This document shows, piece by piece, positions 1-10,334 of a DNA stretch of 64,000 nt (position 1 is its first letter; each line of letters starts with the position of its first letter). This stretch comes from Pseudoalteromonas rubra (GTDB taxonomy: Bacteria > Pseudomonadota > Gammaproteobacteria > Enterobacterales > Alteromonadaceae): assembly GCF_001482385.1 (NCBI RefSeq), contig NZ_CP013611.1:2356001-2420000 (forward strand), in the 5' to 3' direction. Made by a program: the position numbers and the translations under genes. A model generated the notes under the pieces. It worked only from the letters and a program-made list of their open reading frames with translations, was not told the DNA's origin and ran no database searches.

Positions 1-327
1 GCAAAACTCAAAGCGAGTACTGATGAAAGCTATATATCATTAAGTGCTCAACTCAAGTTTAGTATGACTGGCGGTCAGCAGTGTCAATTTGAGCAAGGAC
101 CACATACACCTCCTCCTCCTGTAAAAGATGGCTATTGGGATCCTAGCCAACTATATGACCAACCCGGTAACACCGTTATAGACGCACTCGACTGCCATGA
201 ATATAGCAATGAGTGGTACGTTGTTGGGGGACCTGCACCGAGTAGAGCTTTCGCCGAGGATCTGTGGGGAGCATGGAGGCGAATCTCACAACGCCCGAAC
301 GCAACCTGTTTGAGCGATAAATCTTAA
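1..327 (+). CDS. C-terminal part of an unrecognised protein (5' end outside window)
   Basis: The reading frame is open from the first base of the window to a TAA at 325-327, so this is the last 108 codons of a longer gene. The Met at 64 is internal and has no ribosome binding site. The visible part has a Pro run (PPPP, about residue 40), two Cys (in QQCQF and in DCHEY) and a Trp-rich tail (NEWYVV, DLWGAWRR). I do not recognise a family. The composition (few Lys, several Cys and Trp) would fit a secreted or surface protein, but this is only an impression. Its orientation is convergent with groL. Confidence 0.5.
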   Translation, partial: AKLKASTDESYISLSAQLKFSMTGGQQCQFEQGPHTPPPPVKDGYWDPSQLYDQPGNTVIDALDCHEYSNEWYVVGGPAPSRAFAEDLWGAWRRISQRPNATCLSDKS

Positions 328-563
328 TTCAGGAACTTTTGATATTATTGTAAGTGCTTAGCACTCATCATTGAGGGGATTGTTGCATAAAACAATTAGA
401 TTGGGCCGGATTTAATGTCGTTCATATCCAAGATACGACCAAATGCTTCTTCGTGAGAGTGTCGGCTTCCTGGCACTAGGCACTAGAAGCAATACAGGGA
501 ACTTATTCGACACCCCATTTTATCCCCCTAAAATGATGAAGCTTTAGTACATTTCAGATATAA
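328..563. other. Intergenic stretch without a recognisable gene
   Basis: About 235 bases between the partial gene and the groL terminator. No ORF with a ribosome binding site was seen. There is a short tandem duplication, GGCACTA twice at about 473-487. The stretch around 376-392 (GGGGATTGTTGCATAAA) looks a little like a transposon end, but no partner end or transposase is present. Confidence 0.4.
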
Positions 564-595
564 AAAAACCCTAACATCAATGTGTTAGGGTTTTT
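564..595. terminator. Bidirectional rho-independent terminator after groL
   Basis: A 13-bp perfect stem (AAAAACCCTAACA / TGTTAGGGTTTTT) with a 6-base loop and T runs on both sides. It lies 34 bases beyond the groL stop codon and can end the groESL transcript (minus strand) as well as transcripts from the partial gene on the plus strand. Confidence 0.85.
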
Positions 596-628
596 CTAAA
601 GCGTGTAGTGCTTAGGAGATGATGTTTA

Positions 629-2305
<1,677 letters not shown>

Positions 2306-2338
2306 TTAACCGTTAAATGTTGAGTGCGACGACCGGGC

Positions 2339-2626
2339 TTATTCTACGATGCCCAGAATGTTATCTTCGCGCATGATCAGATATTCCTGACCTTCGATTT
2401 TTTCTGTTTTCTCAACGTACGAGCCAAACAATACTGTGTCGCCCGCTTTAACTTGTAATGCTCTCACTTCACCATTGTCCAACACGCGGCCGTTGCCCAC
2501 AGCAACCACTTCACCACGGGTTGATTTTTCAGCGGCAGAACCAGTTAAAACGATACCGCCAGCAGACTTAGTTTCTTCTTCAAGACGCTTAACAATAACG
2601 CGATCATGTAAAGGACGAATGTTCAT
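2339..2626 (-). CDS. groS: Co-chaperonin GroES, 10 kDa subunit
   Basis: Lid of the GroEL chamber; 95 residues, the normal size. It starts with the conserved [10 protein letters not shown] and contains the mobile-loop region with KSAGGIVL (residues about 20-29) that docks on GroEL. An AGGAG-type ribosome binding site precedes the ATG. It is the first gene of groES-groEL. The gene order groL-groS-fxsA-cutA-dsbD resembles the E. coli chromosome, where aspA and dcuA lie between fxsA and cutA; those two are absent here. Confidence 0.98.
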   Translation of the reverse strand: MNIRPLHDRVIVKRLEEETKSAGGIVLTGSAAEKSTRGEVVAVGNGRVLDNGEVRALQVKAGDTVLFGSYVEKTEKIEGQEYLIMREDNILGIVE

Positions 2627-2705
2627 GTGTTTAGTTCTCCTAACAGTTTCTGAACAATGACAGAATACATAGTGTAGATGTTTGCCCGCTCAACCTTATC
2701 CGTTG

Positions 2706-2733
2706 ATAAGGGGCTAACTAATTAATACTTAAG
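2706..2733 (-). promoter_or_regulatory. Sigma-32-like heat-shock promoter of groESL
   Basis: On the minus strand, CTTAAGT (-35, at 2733-2727), 13 bases, then CCCCTTAT (-10, at 2713-2706). This fits the RpoH consensus CTTGAAA-N(11-16)-CCCCATNT well. The expected transcript start is near 2700, about 70 bases before the groES start codon. No CIRCE inverted repeat was seen here, in keeping with RpoH rather than HrcA control. Confidence 0.7.
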
Positions 2734-2789
2734 TTGCTTCACTTTATGGGGATGGGCAAAACAAAACCCAAGCATTTTTTTCAATTTTT

Positions 2790-3293
2790 TTAGTCCTTGC
2801 GCTTAAACTCACCTTCTAATGTGGTATTCCCTTCACCACGTTCCGGCTGCACATGCGCAGACGTACGACCGGCAAACGGATCGAACTGCTGTTCCTGCTG
2901 TGCCGAGTGCTGGCTGAACATGCTTCCACTTTGCACCTGTACCGTAGCACGCTGCAACAGGGCTTTTGCCAGCTTCTGACGAATGGCAGGTGTAAGCAAC
3001 ATAAAGCCCAGTACATCCGTCATAATACCCGGTGTCATTAGCAATACACCGGCAATGATCACACAGATCCCGGCAAACAGATCACTGGCAGGCAGCTGAC
3101 CTTGTGCCATTTGTTGCTGCACATTTGCGTAAGCACCCAGGCCTTGTTGTTTTACCAAACGTGCGCCCAATACCGCCGTCAGGATCACCAGCGCCAGTGT
3201 GGCAAATCCGCCAATGATGTCACTGACTTGCAATAACAGGGCTATTTCAGCGATGGGAATAACAATAAAGAGTAGAAAAAGGACTTTAAACAT
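2790..3293 (-). CDS. fxsA: FxsA family inner-membrane protein
   Basis: FxsA is a small cytoplasmic-membrane protein. In E. coli its overproduction relieves exclusion of phage T7 by the F plasmid; its normal role is not known. The ATG at 3293 (MFKVLF...) was chosen because a TTGGAG ribosome binding site lies 6 bases upstream and because the family starts there; the longer frame upstream reads as unlikely sequence. The 167-residue product has membrane segments at about 3-20, 24-44 and 70-100, with the family pattern G..A....GARLVKQQG, and a polar Gln-rich tail. It is located directly upstream of groES, as in E. coli. Confidence 0.9.
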   Translation of the reverse strand: MFKVLFLLFIVIPIAEIALLLQVSDIIGGFATLALVILTAVLGARLVKQQGLGAYANVQQQMAQGQLPASDLFAGICVIIAGVLLMTPGIMTDVLGFMLLTPAIRQKLAKALLQRATVQVQSGSMFSQHSAQQEQQFDPFAGRTSAHVQPERGEGNTTLEGEFKRKD

Positions 3294-3467
3294 AAGATCT
3301 CCAAAATAACTGAAATAGATGTATGGGTCCTCGGGTCTTATTTCAAGCCCGTGCATCTGGCACTGTAAAGTACGCGACCAATGCGATGAAAGAGCAGGTG
3401 AAGCGCTTGGGATACCCAGCATGTTTAGTTACACTAGAGCAAATTTAGCTCAAGTGAAAGGATAACC

Positions 3468-3788
3468 ATGGCGACGCCTTACCGATTGGTCATGACGACC
3501 TGTGGCACACAAACGCAGGCGCGTGATATTGCCCGGCAGTTGGTGACAAATAAACAAGCAGCCTGTGTGAACATTTTGCCAAGCGTTGAGTCCATTTATA
3601 TGTGGCAGGGCGAGGTCACTCAGGACAGCGAGTACAAGTTGATGATAAAAACCCATGTCGACTTTGTCACTGCTGTTATGGAGACCATTCACCGCCTGCA
3701 TGCCTATGATGTGCCTGAAATACAGGTCATCGAAGTTGGTGCAGGATCACGGGACTATTTTAACTGGATTGATGAGGTACTGAATTAA
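3468..3788 (+). CDS. cutA: Divalent cation tolerance protein CutA
   Basis: A 106-residue trimeric protein of the CutA1 family, linked to copper/divalent metal tolerance; the molecular role is still debated. The family patterns NILPSVESIYMWQGE and E.HPYDVPEI-like (HAYDVPEIQVIEV) are present. An AAAGGA ribosome binding site sits 6 bases before the ATG. Its stop codon overlaps the dsbD start (TAATG), so the two genes are translationally coupled, as commonly found in gammaproteobacteria. Confidence 0.95.
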   Translation: MATPYRLVMTTCGTQTQARDIARQLVTNKQAACVNILPSVESIYMWQGEVTQDSEYKLMIKTHVDFVTAVMETIHRLHAYDVPEIQVIEVGAGSRDYFNWIDEVLN

Positions 3789-5617
3789 TGCGAATGCTGA
3801 CGCACGTTTTACCCAGCGGCATACTGGCCGTTTTTATCAGCCTATTTATGCTGATGAGCCCTGCCATTCAGGCGGCTGGCAATGCCACTGTGCTGGATAG
3901 CTTACTGGCGCCCAAACAGCAAACGTTTTTACCGGTCGATGAGGCATTTAAATTTGACTTCGATCAGCAGGGCAAAGTGCTCTTTACCGGCTGGGATATA
4001 GCCCCCGGCTACTACTTATATAAGAAGAAACTGGAGATCATTGCCAAAGGCGCTGACATCATTGTACCCGAATACAACCAGGGTGAAATGATAGAAGATG
4101 AGTTTTTTGGTAAAACCGAAGTGTACTTTGACCAGTTTGCGGTGATCTCCCGACTCAGTAATATCACCGACGGTGCGGTGGTCAAAATACGCTATCAAGG
4201 CTGTGCCGAAGCGGGGCTATGCTACCCGCCAGAAGTGATCACTGTTCCTTTAACTGCTTTAGTCAGTGCCGATGATGATGCAACCCCACCCGCCACCAAA
4301 GCAACCAGCCAGCCGGATGTCTCCTCTGGTAATGACGACGACCTGAGCTTCACTGAACGTCTTGCGCAGCAATCACTACTCACCAACCTGGCGGTCTTTT
4401 TTGCGGTTGGCGTGGGTCTGGCCTTCACCCCTTGTGTCTTCCCGATGTTTCCTATCCTGTCTAGCCTGATCGCCGGACAACAACATCTGTCGACCAAAAA
4501 AGCCTTTAGCCTGTCTTTTGTTTATGTTCAGGGCATGGCGGTAACTTATGCAGCGCTGGGTCTGGTCGTAGCCTATTTTGGTGGCCAGGTGCAGGGCTAT
4601 CTGCAACATCCCGCGGTGTTGATAAGCTTTAGTTTACTGTTTGTGTTACTCGCCTTTGCGATGTTCGGCTGGTACGAAATCAAACTACCCAGCTCCATGA
4701 TGAGCAAGCTGACTGAGATCAGTAATCAGCAAAGTGGCGGCAACTATGTCGGCGTGTTCTCCATGGGTGTGTTGTCAGGCCTGATTGCCTCACCATGTAC
4801 TACGGCCCCTTTGTCTGCAGCCCTGCTTTATGTTGCTCAAAGTGGCGACTTTATGGTGGGCGGCCTGACACTGTACGCGCTAAGTCTGGGTATGGGTCTG
4901 CCACTACTGTTGCTTGGTACCTCAGGTGGTAAGCTACTGCCTAAAGCCGGGGGCTGGATGGATCAGGTTAAAACCCTGTTCGGTTTTGTCATGCTGTTTG
5001 TGCCTTTGATCCTGCTTGAGCGGATCCTCAACTTTAACATTATTCTGGGCATGGCATCGGTGCTGGCAGTGGCAACCGCTTTGTATTTGCATCACTGGCA
5101 AAGTGGACAGGCACAAGGTAAAGGTAAAACTGTACTTTGGGCAATGGCAACCAGCTTGTTTGTCGTCGGCTTGCTCACCGCAAGAAGCGTGGTTTTTCCG
5201 GATACTAACACTGCCCCGGTGAGCATTGCGCAGAATGAAGACAAGCAAGATTTCCGACTGCTGGACGACCTGGCTGCACTGAACGTTGCAATCGAGCAAG
5301 CCAACAGCAAAGGCAAAATTGCCATGGTGGACCTATATGCAGAATGGTGTGTGGCCTGTAAAGAGTTTGAGAAATACACTTTCCCAACTGAGCAGGTGCA
5401 GACCCAGTTTGCCTACTTCGATACCTTAAAACTCGACCTGACAGAAAGTAACGACACCACCATAGAGATCATGGAAGCGTTTACTGTGTTCGGTCTGCCC
5501 AGTATTTTGTTCTTTGATGCGCAGGGCAATGAGATCCCCGAACTGCGTGTTACCGGGTTCCAGGACGCTGACGAATTCGCCGCGCACCTGGAAAAAGTAC
5601 GTCAATACGTCCTGTAA
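3788..5617 (+). CDS. dsbD: Thiol:disulfide interchange protein DsbD
   Basis: Carries electrons from cytoplasmic thioredoxin across the inner membrane to periplasmic DsbC, DsbG and CcmG. All three redox modules are visible in the 609 residues: signal peptide (about 1-29), N-terminal periplasmic domain with Cys139 and Cys145 (GCAEAGLC), an eight-helix membrane domain with Cys216 (FTPCVFP) and Cys337 (ASPCTTAP), and a C-terminal thioredoxin-like domain with the CVAC motif at 521-524. Length and order are normal. Such activity would serve the cytochrome c proteins encoded at 11.6 and 18.9 kb, which is an inference. Confidence 0.97.
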   Translation: MRMLTHVLPSGILAVFISLFMLMSPAIQAAGNATVLDSLLAPKQQTFLPVDEAFKFDFDQQGKVLFTGWDIAPGYYLYKKKLEIIAKGADIIVPEYNQGEMIEDEFFGKTEVYFDQFAVISRLSNITDGAVVKIRYQGCAEAGLCYPPEVITVPLTALVSADDDATPPATKATSQPDVSSGNDDDLSFTERLAQQSLLTNLAVFFAVGVGLAFTPCVFPMFPILSSLIAGQQHLSTKKAFSLSFVYVQGMAVTYAALGLVVAYFGGQVQGYLQHPAVLISFSLLFVLLAFAMFGWYEIKLPSSMMSKLTEISNQQSGGNYVGVFSMGVLSGLIASPCTTAPLSAALLYVAQSGDFMVGGLTLYALSLGMGLPLLLLGTSGGKLLPKAGGWMDQVKTLFGFVMLFVPLILLERILNFNIILGMASVLAVATALYLHHWQSGQAQGKGKTVLWAMATSLFVVGLLTARSVVFPDTNTAPVSIAQNEDKQDFRLLDDLAALNVAIEQANSKGKIAMVDLYAEWCVACKEFEKYTFPTEQVQTQFAYFDTLKLDLTESNDTTIEIMEAFTVFGLPSILFFDAQGNEIPELRVTGFQDADEFAAHLEKVRQYVL

Positions 5618-5647
5618 CCTGCCTTTTTAGCGAGTGTTCCGCTACCC

Positions 5648-5681
5648 AGACACAGAGGCCTGAAGATTTGCCTCTGTGTCT
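5648..5681. terminator. Hairpin terminator after dsbD
   Basis: A 12-bp perfect stem (AGACACAGAGGC / GCCTCTGTGTCT) with a 10-base loop lies 30 bases after the dsbD stop. The tail is pyrimidine-rich (CGTCTCTTCTT), not a pure T run, so termination may be incomplete. Confidence 0.6.
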
Positions 5682-5737
5682 CGTCTCTTCTTATGCTGAT
5701 TAGACCAGTATTTTGCTGCTATTTACCTTGAACTCTC

Positions 5738-5754
5738 TATAATAGTTCGCGAAC
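5738..5754 (+). promoter_or_regulatory. Probable promoter of aroQ-accB-accC with an adjoining palindrome
   Basis: A perfect -10 hexamer TATAAT lies at 5738-5743, with only a weak -35 upstream. It is followed directly by the perfect 10-bp palindrome GTTCGCGAAC at 5745-5754, where transcription would begin. The palindrome could be an operator, but no known regulator is assigned. The 5' leader to aroQ would be about 100 bases. Confidence 0.45.
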
Positions 5755-5853
5755 GTGAGAAATATTTGCTATTTACTGTGCATACGCTTAAGTTAACAAG
5801 GTCTTTGCTAATAAAAGTCGCTTTGTTTTCTAAATAAAGGAATTTCACGCATT

Positions 5854-6315
5854 ATGTCTACAAATTTAAAGATTTTAGTCCTGAATGGCCCAAACCTGAA
5901 TATGCTGGGCCGACGTGAGCCAGATAAGTACGGCACCCGGACCTTAAAAGACATCATGCAGGACCTCACGCAGAGCGCGGTAAATTACGATGTTGAGCTG
6001 AGTCACTTTCAAAGCAATAGCGAAGCCGAGCTGATCGATCATATTCACGCACAATATGATCGTGTTGATTGCATCATTTTCAATCCGGCGGCATTTACGC
6101 ACACCAGTATTGCGCTGAGAGATGCCTTATTGAGCGTCAGCATCCCGTTTTATGAAGTGCATTTATCAAATGTCTATGCACGCGAGCCCTTTCGTCACAA
6201 GTCCTACTTTTCGGATGTGGCGCAAGGGGTAATATGTGGATTAGGTGCGCTGGGCTACGAAGCGGCATTAATGGCCGCCGTAGCCAAGCTGCGCAAACAA
6301 GATAACTCAAATTAA
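5854..6315 (+). CDS. aroQ: 3-dehydroquinate dehydratase, type II
   Basis: Converts 3-dehydroquinate to 3-dehydroshikimate in the shikimate pathway, as a cytosolic dodecamer. The 153 residues match type II enzymes. Visible active-site features are the [16 protein letters not shown] loop with Tyr26, [10 protein letters not shown] with His83, and EVHLSN with His103. It stands 19 bases upstream of accB, an arrangement widespread in gammaproteobacteria. An AAGGAA ribosome binding site precedes the ATG. Confidence 0.97.
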   Translation: MSTNLKILVLNGPNLNMLGRREPDKYGTRTLKDIMQDLTQSAVNYDVELSHFQSNSEAELIDHIHAQYDRVDCIIFNPAAFTHTSIALRDALLSVSIPFYEVHLSNVYAREPFRHKSYFSDVAQGVICGLGALGYEAALMAAVAKLRKQDNSN

Positions 6316-6334
6316 CTAACAGGCGGGTCAAGTT

Positions 6335-6799
6335 ATGGATATTCGCAAGATCAAGAAACTTATCGAATTAGTAGAAGAATCAGGCATTGCAGAGCTGGAA
6401 ATCACCGAAGGTGAAGAGTCTGTACGTATCAATCGTCACAGCAGCGCTCCGGTTATTGCTCAGCCACAGCAGTACTCAGTACCAACCGCAGCGGCTCCAG
6501 CACCAGTAGCAGCACCAGCTGCGCCAGCCGCTGAAGCACCGGCAGCAGCAAATAACACGCCAGCTGGCCATCAGGTGAAGTCACCTATGGTTGGTACTTT
6601 CTACTCAGCTTCTTCACCAACGGCTGCTCCGTACGTAGAAGTAGGCTCAAAAGTCAACGTAGGTGACACACTGTGTATCGTTGAAGCGATGAAGATGATG
6701 AACCAAATTGAAGCTGACAAAGCCGGTGTTGTGAAGGCGATCCTGCTTGAGAATGGCGACGCGGTTGAGTTCGATCAACCTCTGTTCATCATCGAATAA
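6335..6799 (+). CDS. accB: Biotin carboxyl carrier protein of acetyl-CoA carboxylase
   Basis: Carries the biotin that shuttles CO2 between AccC and the carboxyltransferase AccAD in the first step of fatty acid synthesis. The 154 residues comprise an N-terminal domain (1-35), an Ala/Pro-rich linker (about 45-77) and a biotinyl domain (about 80-154). The biotin attachment site is Lys120 in VEAMKMM. It is co-transcribed with accC, which starts 21 bases later. Confidence 0.98.
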   Translation: MDIRKIKKLIELVEESGIAELEITEGEESVRINRHSSAPVIAQPQQYSVPTAAAPAPVAAPAAPAAEAPAAANNTPAGHQVKSPMVGTFYSASSPTAAPYVEVGSKVNVGDTLCIVEAMKMMNQIEADKAGVVKAILLENGDAVEFDQPLFIIE

Positions 6800-6820
6800 T
6801 GCCCCTGGAAGGTTAACACT

Positions 6821-8161
6821 ATGCTAGATAAAGTAGTCATTGCAAACCGAGGCGAAATTGCGCTTCGCGTATTGCGTGCCTGCAAGGAGCTGGGGATTAA
6901 AACAGTTGCGGTCCATTCGACTGCCGACCGTGACCTCAAACACGTGCTACTTGCAGACGAAACCATTTGTATTGGTAAACCCGCCGCCAGTGAAAGTTAC
7001 CTGGATATTCCACGCATCATTGCTGCAGCTGAAGTTACTGATGCCGTTGCCATTCACCCAGGCTACGGTTTCCTGTCTGAGAATGCAGATTTTGCCGATC
7101 AGGTTGAACAGAGCGGCTTTATCTTTATCGGTCCAAAGGGCGATACCATTCGTCTGATGGGTGATAAAGTGTCAGCGATTGAAGCAATGCGCAAAGCAGG
7201 CGTCCCTTGTGTACCAGGTTCAGATGGTCCGCTAACGGATGACAATGAGCGCAACGTACAGATCGCGAAGCGTATCGGTTACCCGGTGATCATCAAAGCT
7301 GCCGGTGGCGGTGGTGGTCGCGGTATGCGTGTTGTACGTTCTGAAGAAGAGCTACTTGACTCAATCGCACTGACGCAAACTGAAGCCCAACAGTTCTTTG
7401 GTAATGGCATGGTATACATGGAGAAATTCCTTGAAAACCCACGCCATATCGAAGTACAGGTACTGGCTGACGGACAAGGCAATGCTATTCACCTGGGTGA
7501 GCGTGACTGTTCAATGCAACGTCGTCACCAGAAGGTTGTGGAAGAAGCACCTGCACCTGGTATTACTGCAGAAATGCGTAAGTTCATTGGTGACCGTTGT
7601 ACGCGTGCATGTATTGAGATCGGCTATCGCGGTGCAGGTACGTTCGAATTCTTGTATGAAAATGGTGAATTCTACTTCATCGAGATGAACACGCGTATCC
7701 AGGTAGAGCACCCGGTGACTGAAATGGTAACTGGCGTTGACCTAATCAAAGAGCAGCTGAAAATTGCTGCAGGTCAACCCTTGTCTATCACTCAGGATGA
7801 TGTTGTGATCCGTGGCCATGCGATTGAGTGTCGTATCAATGCTGAAGATCCGGAAAGTTTCATTCCGTCTCCAGGCAAGATCACACGTTTCCACCCAGCC
7901 GGTGGATTGGGCATTCGCTGGGACAGCCATATTTATGCTGATTACACAGTGCCGCCGCATTACGACTCAATGATCGGTAAACTGATCACTTACGGTGAAA
8001 ACCGTGACGTGGCCATTGCCCGAGCGCGTAACGCTTTGAATGAACTTGTGATTGACGGTATTAAAACTAATACCCCGCTACATAAGAAAATTCTGGCGGA
8101 CGAAAACTTCCAAAACGGTGGCACAAACATCCACTATCTGGAAAAGAAACTGGGCCTGTAA
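6821..8161 (+). CDS. accC: Biotin carboxylase subunit of acetyl-CoA carboxylase
   Basis: ATP-grasp enzyme that carboxylates the biotin of AccB using bicarbonate. The 446 residues match the family. Visible are the N-terminal biotin-carboxylase domain ([10 protein letters not shown]), the Gly-rich ATP loop ([11 protein letters not shown], about 161-171), HIEVQVLAD, the metal and substrate-binding [14 protein letters not shown], and the C-terminal domain. A GGAAGG ribosome binding site precedes the ATG. A possible terminator hairpin (ACGCAGG / CCTGCGT) follows at about 8174-8196. Confidence 0.98.
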   Translation: MLDKVVIANRGEIALRVLRACKELGIKTVAVHSTADRDLKHVLLADETICIGKPAASESYLDIPRIIAAAEVTDAVAIHPGYGFLSENADFADQVEQSGFIFIGPKGDTIRLMGDKVSAIEAMRKAGVPCVPGSDGPLTDDNERNVQIAKRIGYPVIIKAAGGGGGRGMRVVRSEEELLDSIALTQTEAQQFFGNGMVYMEKFLENPRHIEVQVLADGQGNAIHLGERDCSMQRRHQKVVEEAPAPGITAEMRKFIGDRCTRACIEIGYRGAGTFEFLYENGEFYFIEMNTRIQVEHPVTEMVTGVDLIKEQLKIAAGQPLSITQDDVVIRGHAIECRINAEDPESFIPSPGKITRFHPAGGLGIRWDSHIYADYTVPPHYDSMIGKLITYGENRDVAIARARNALNELVIDGIKTNTPLHKKILADENFQNGGTNIHYLEKKLGL

Positions 8162-8345
8162 GCCCGTTTACGCAGGGGCCAACGTGCTCCTGCGTGTCTC
8201 CCCCCTCTGCCCCTCACCTGGCCACTTTCAGAACCCACACTCTATTTCTCATTGCATCAGGGCGTCTGTTCAGCCACTTTAAGACTATCATTTCTTTCAC
8301 CCGCAGACTGGAAGAGAACTTTATGCAATAACCAGCTTTATCCGT

Positions 8346-9215
8346 TTGATCTGTCTGGCAGCAATATGGGGCGGTTCATTTTTGTTTATGCGCATTGCTG
8401 CGCCGACCTTTGGCCCTGCTTATTTGATTGAATTCAGAGTGAGCTTTGCCGCACTGGCGTTGCTCGTGATAGCCTTGTATCTGAAGCAATATCTGCATTT
8501 TCGCGCCCATGCCCGTCACTATTTTATTTTGGGTTTGCTCAATACTGCGCTGCCTTTCGTGCTCTTTGTCTATGCTGCACAAACCCTGACGGTTTCGATG
8601 TTGGCAATTTTAAACGCCACGGCGGCCATCTGGGGCGCCTTAATCGCTTTTTTCTGGCATAGAACACCCCTTAGTGCCAAATCCCTGATCGGCATGGTGT
8701 TGGGAGTATGCGGTGTTGTCATCTTAGTTGGCTGGGACCAGACACTGATCTCAGAGAAGCTGATTTGGTCGGTCCTCGCAGGTGTACTTGCTGCGGTCAG
8801 TTACGAGATTGCGAGTAACTATGCTAAAAATGCGCCCCAGATCCCCGCATTTGATAATGCCCATGGCAGCATGTGGGCGGCCGTCGTCTGGCTACTGCCA
8901 CTGCTTCCTTTCGTACCCATGCGGGCGGTACCAGATAGTACCGAGATCTCTGCCGTGATCGCCTTAGGTGTGATCTGTACCGGCATTGCTTACTTATTAT
9001 ATTTTCGATTAATTTCAGAGGTAGGCGCGGCTTCTGCGCTATCGGTTACTTTCTTAATCCCCTTGTTTGGGATTATCTGGGGCTATTTGATATTAGACGA
9101 GCAGGTTGGGCTCAATACATTAGGCGGGATGGTGCTGGTATTAACAGGCACTATGCTGGTGACGGGTTTTTCACCCGCCACCTTGCAAGCAGAGCGGACT
9201 ACGCGCTCTCAGTAG
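8346..9215 (+). CDS. DMT-superfamily (EamA-type) transporter, start region possibly frameshifted
   Basis: Inner-membrane carrier of the drug/metabolite transporter superfamily with ten predicted helices formed by two EamA repeats (about 1-130 and 145-280); the substrate is unknown. The open frame begins only at a TTG at 8346, inside the first helix (ICLAAIWGGSFLF), with no ribosome binding site. A good site (GGAAGAG, 8310-8316) and an ATG at 8323 lie upstream, but that ATG reads Met-Gln-stop. One extra base after 8327 would join it to the transporter frame as MQITSFIRL. The sequence therefore suggests a one-base deletion at the very start, a sequencing error, or use of a non-canonical start. 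Confidence 0.75.
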   Translation: MICLAAIWGGSFLFMRIAAPTFGPAYLIEFRVSFAALALLVIALYLKQYLHFRAHARHYFILGLLNTALPFVLFVYAAQTLTVSMLAILNATAAIWGALIAFFWHRTPLSAKSLIGMVLGVCGVVILVGWDQTLISEKLIWSVLAGVLAAVSYEIASNYAKNAPQIPAFDNAHGSMWAAVVWLLPLLPFVPMRAVPDSTEISAVIALGVICTGIAYLLYFRLISEVGAASALSVTFLIPLFGIIWGYLILDEQVGLNTLGGMVLVLTGTMLVTGFSPATLQAERTTRSQ

Positions 9216-9226
9216 AGCATACATGG

Positions 9227-9733
9227 CTACTGAAAGACCACGTTTTCACTGCCCGGTAAGGGCTTAAAACGACTCAGTAGCTTTTCACAGTCTTCCAGGA
9301 TCTGTACTTCAAGACGCTCTTCAGCACGCCAGCGCTGAGCATCCATTTTGTAGATCTCTTTCTTACTGTACTTTTTACGCGCTTCATGGGTTGGCATTTC
9401 TTTGACTTCTTCGTACATCTCATGCACACCCGGATAACTCTGACTCAGCTCAATTTCTTCATCGAAGCTGTACTGAGACATCAGTACCCACACGCGTAAA
9501 CAGCCCTCAGAGTACTCACACTGTTTCTGCTGCATCGCTTTGGCGATAAGGTTGATACTATCGGATAGCTTAGCATTTCGTTCCTGACGAGAGCGCGCCA
9601 GCTTCTCTTTTTGCTCCTGCTGCAATTTTGCTATCGTGTCTTTCTGAACTTTCAGCTGCCACAGCAGCTTGCCGGCATAAAAGGCCAAACCGGCAATGAT
9701 CAACGCGCCTACCACAATCGCGGCTATCCACAT
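9227..9733 (-). CDS. DUF2489 domain protein, membrane-anchored
   Basis: The 168-residue protein has one N-terminal membrane helix (about 2-24, WIAAIVVGALIIAGLAFYAG), a coiled-coil segment rich in Lys, Gln and Glu (about 30-60), and a C-terminal soluble domain that I assign to DUF2489. Its function is unknown. It follows yihI after 3 bases on the same strand, and such pairs occur in other marine gammaproteobacteria, so a link to ribosome assembly through YihI/Der is possible but unproven. Confidence 0.75.
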   Translation of the reverse strand: MWIAAIVVGALIIAGLAFYAGKLLWQLKVQKDTIAKLQQEQKEKLARSRQERNAKLSDSINLIAKAMQQKQCEYSEGCLRVWVLMSQYSFDEEIELSQSYPGVHEMYEEVKEMPTHEARKKYSKKEIYKMDAQRWRAEERLEVQILEDCEKLLSRFKPLPGSENVVFQ

Positions 9734-9736
9734 AGT

Positions 9737-10312
9737 TTAACGCTCCTCGTCTTCGTCTGTTAACCATTCATCAGCCAGATCATTACTCATCCACTGATCC
9801 AGCTCATCTTCCTGAGCCATATCGGCTTCTTCAAACTCATCATCAATGCCCAGTAACTCGCATAACGCCTGGTGACGAGCCACCGACTTATTGAAGTACT
9901 TGGCATCTTTGCCTGTCAGTAGCTCACCACGCTCATGACGCTCTAGCAGCGCCATCAGACGCTCATCATTTTCCAGCTGCCGCAGCTCTTCTTCCGGTGT
10001 TAATGTCACCTGCGTCACTTTCTTCAGCTCCACCTGAGGCTTCAGATCACGATTTAACTTCGGCTGACTTGGTTGCTGTGACTGAGGGACCAGAGCAACA
10101 GGCTTTTTACTGCCCGCACGCGGATCCTTTTTACTGCCCGTGGTTTGATTCTCCTCCACTTTGGCTTCCTGTGCATTACGCGAGCCAGGCTTTTTACCCT
10201 TCTGCTTTTTAGAACGCTGATCTTTCAGTGCTCTGAGCTCCTGCAGCTTTTCTTTGCTGAGCCTGGGAGTACCTATATTACCCACTTTACGGGATTTTTT
10301 CTTTCTCGTCAT
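9737..10312 (-). CDS. yihI: Der GTPase-activating protein YihI
   Basis: YihI stimulates the GTPase Der (EngA) and so tunes late 50S ribosome assembly. The 191 residues begin with the typical basic TRKKKSRKVGNIGTPR segment, continue with a Lys/Gln-rich low-complexity middle (about 25-100) and end with an acidic C-terminal domain (LGIDDEFEEADM..EDELDQWM). The length is normal. It lies between a methyltransferase and DUF2489. In E. coli yihI also neighbours engB and the csrC RNA, matching the local order here. Confidence 0.9.
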   Translation of the reverse strand: MTRKKKSRKVGNIGTPRLSKEKLQELRALKDQRSKKQKGKKPGSRNAQEAKVEENQTTGSKKDPRAGSKKPVALVPQSQQPSQPKLNRDLKPQVELKKVTQVTLTPEEELRQLENDERLMALLERHERGELLTGKDAKYFNKSVARHQALCELLGIDDEFEEADMAQEDELDQWMSNDLADEWLTDEDEER

Positions 10313-10334
10313 ACTAGTCTTTACTCATTCTTCG

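Noticed and set aside
376..392. Possible insertion-sequence end near GGGGATTGTTGCATAAA
   Set aside because: No inverted partner, target duplication or transposase remnant is visible within the window.
5854..6315. Antisense and alternative-frame ORFs of 60-130 codons over aroQ, accC, polA, ilvD, cysI, cysJ and the RND gene
   Set aside because: They lack ribosome binding sites and family similarity and mirror the codon use of well-identified genes on the other strand or frame.
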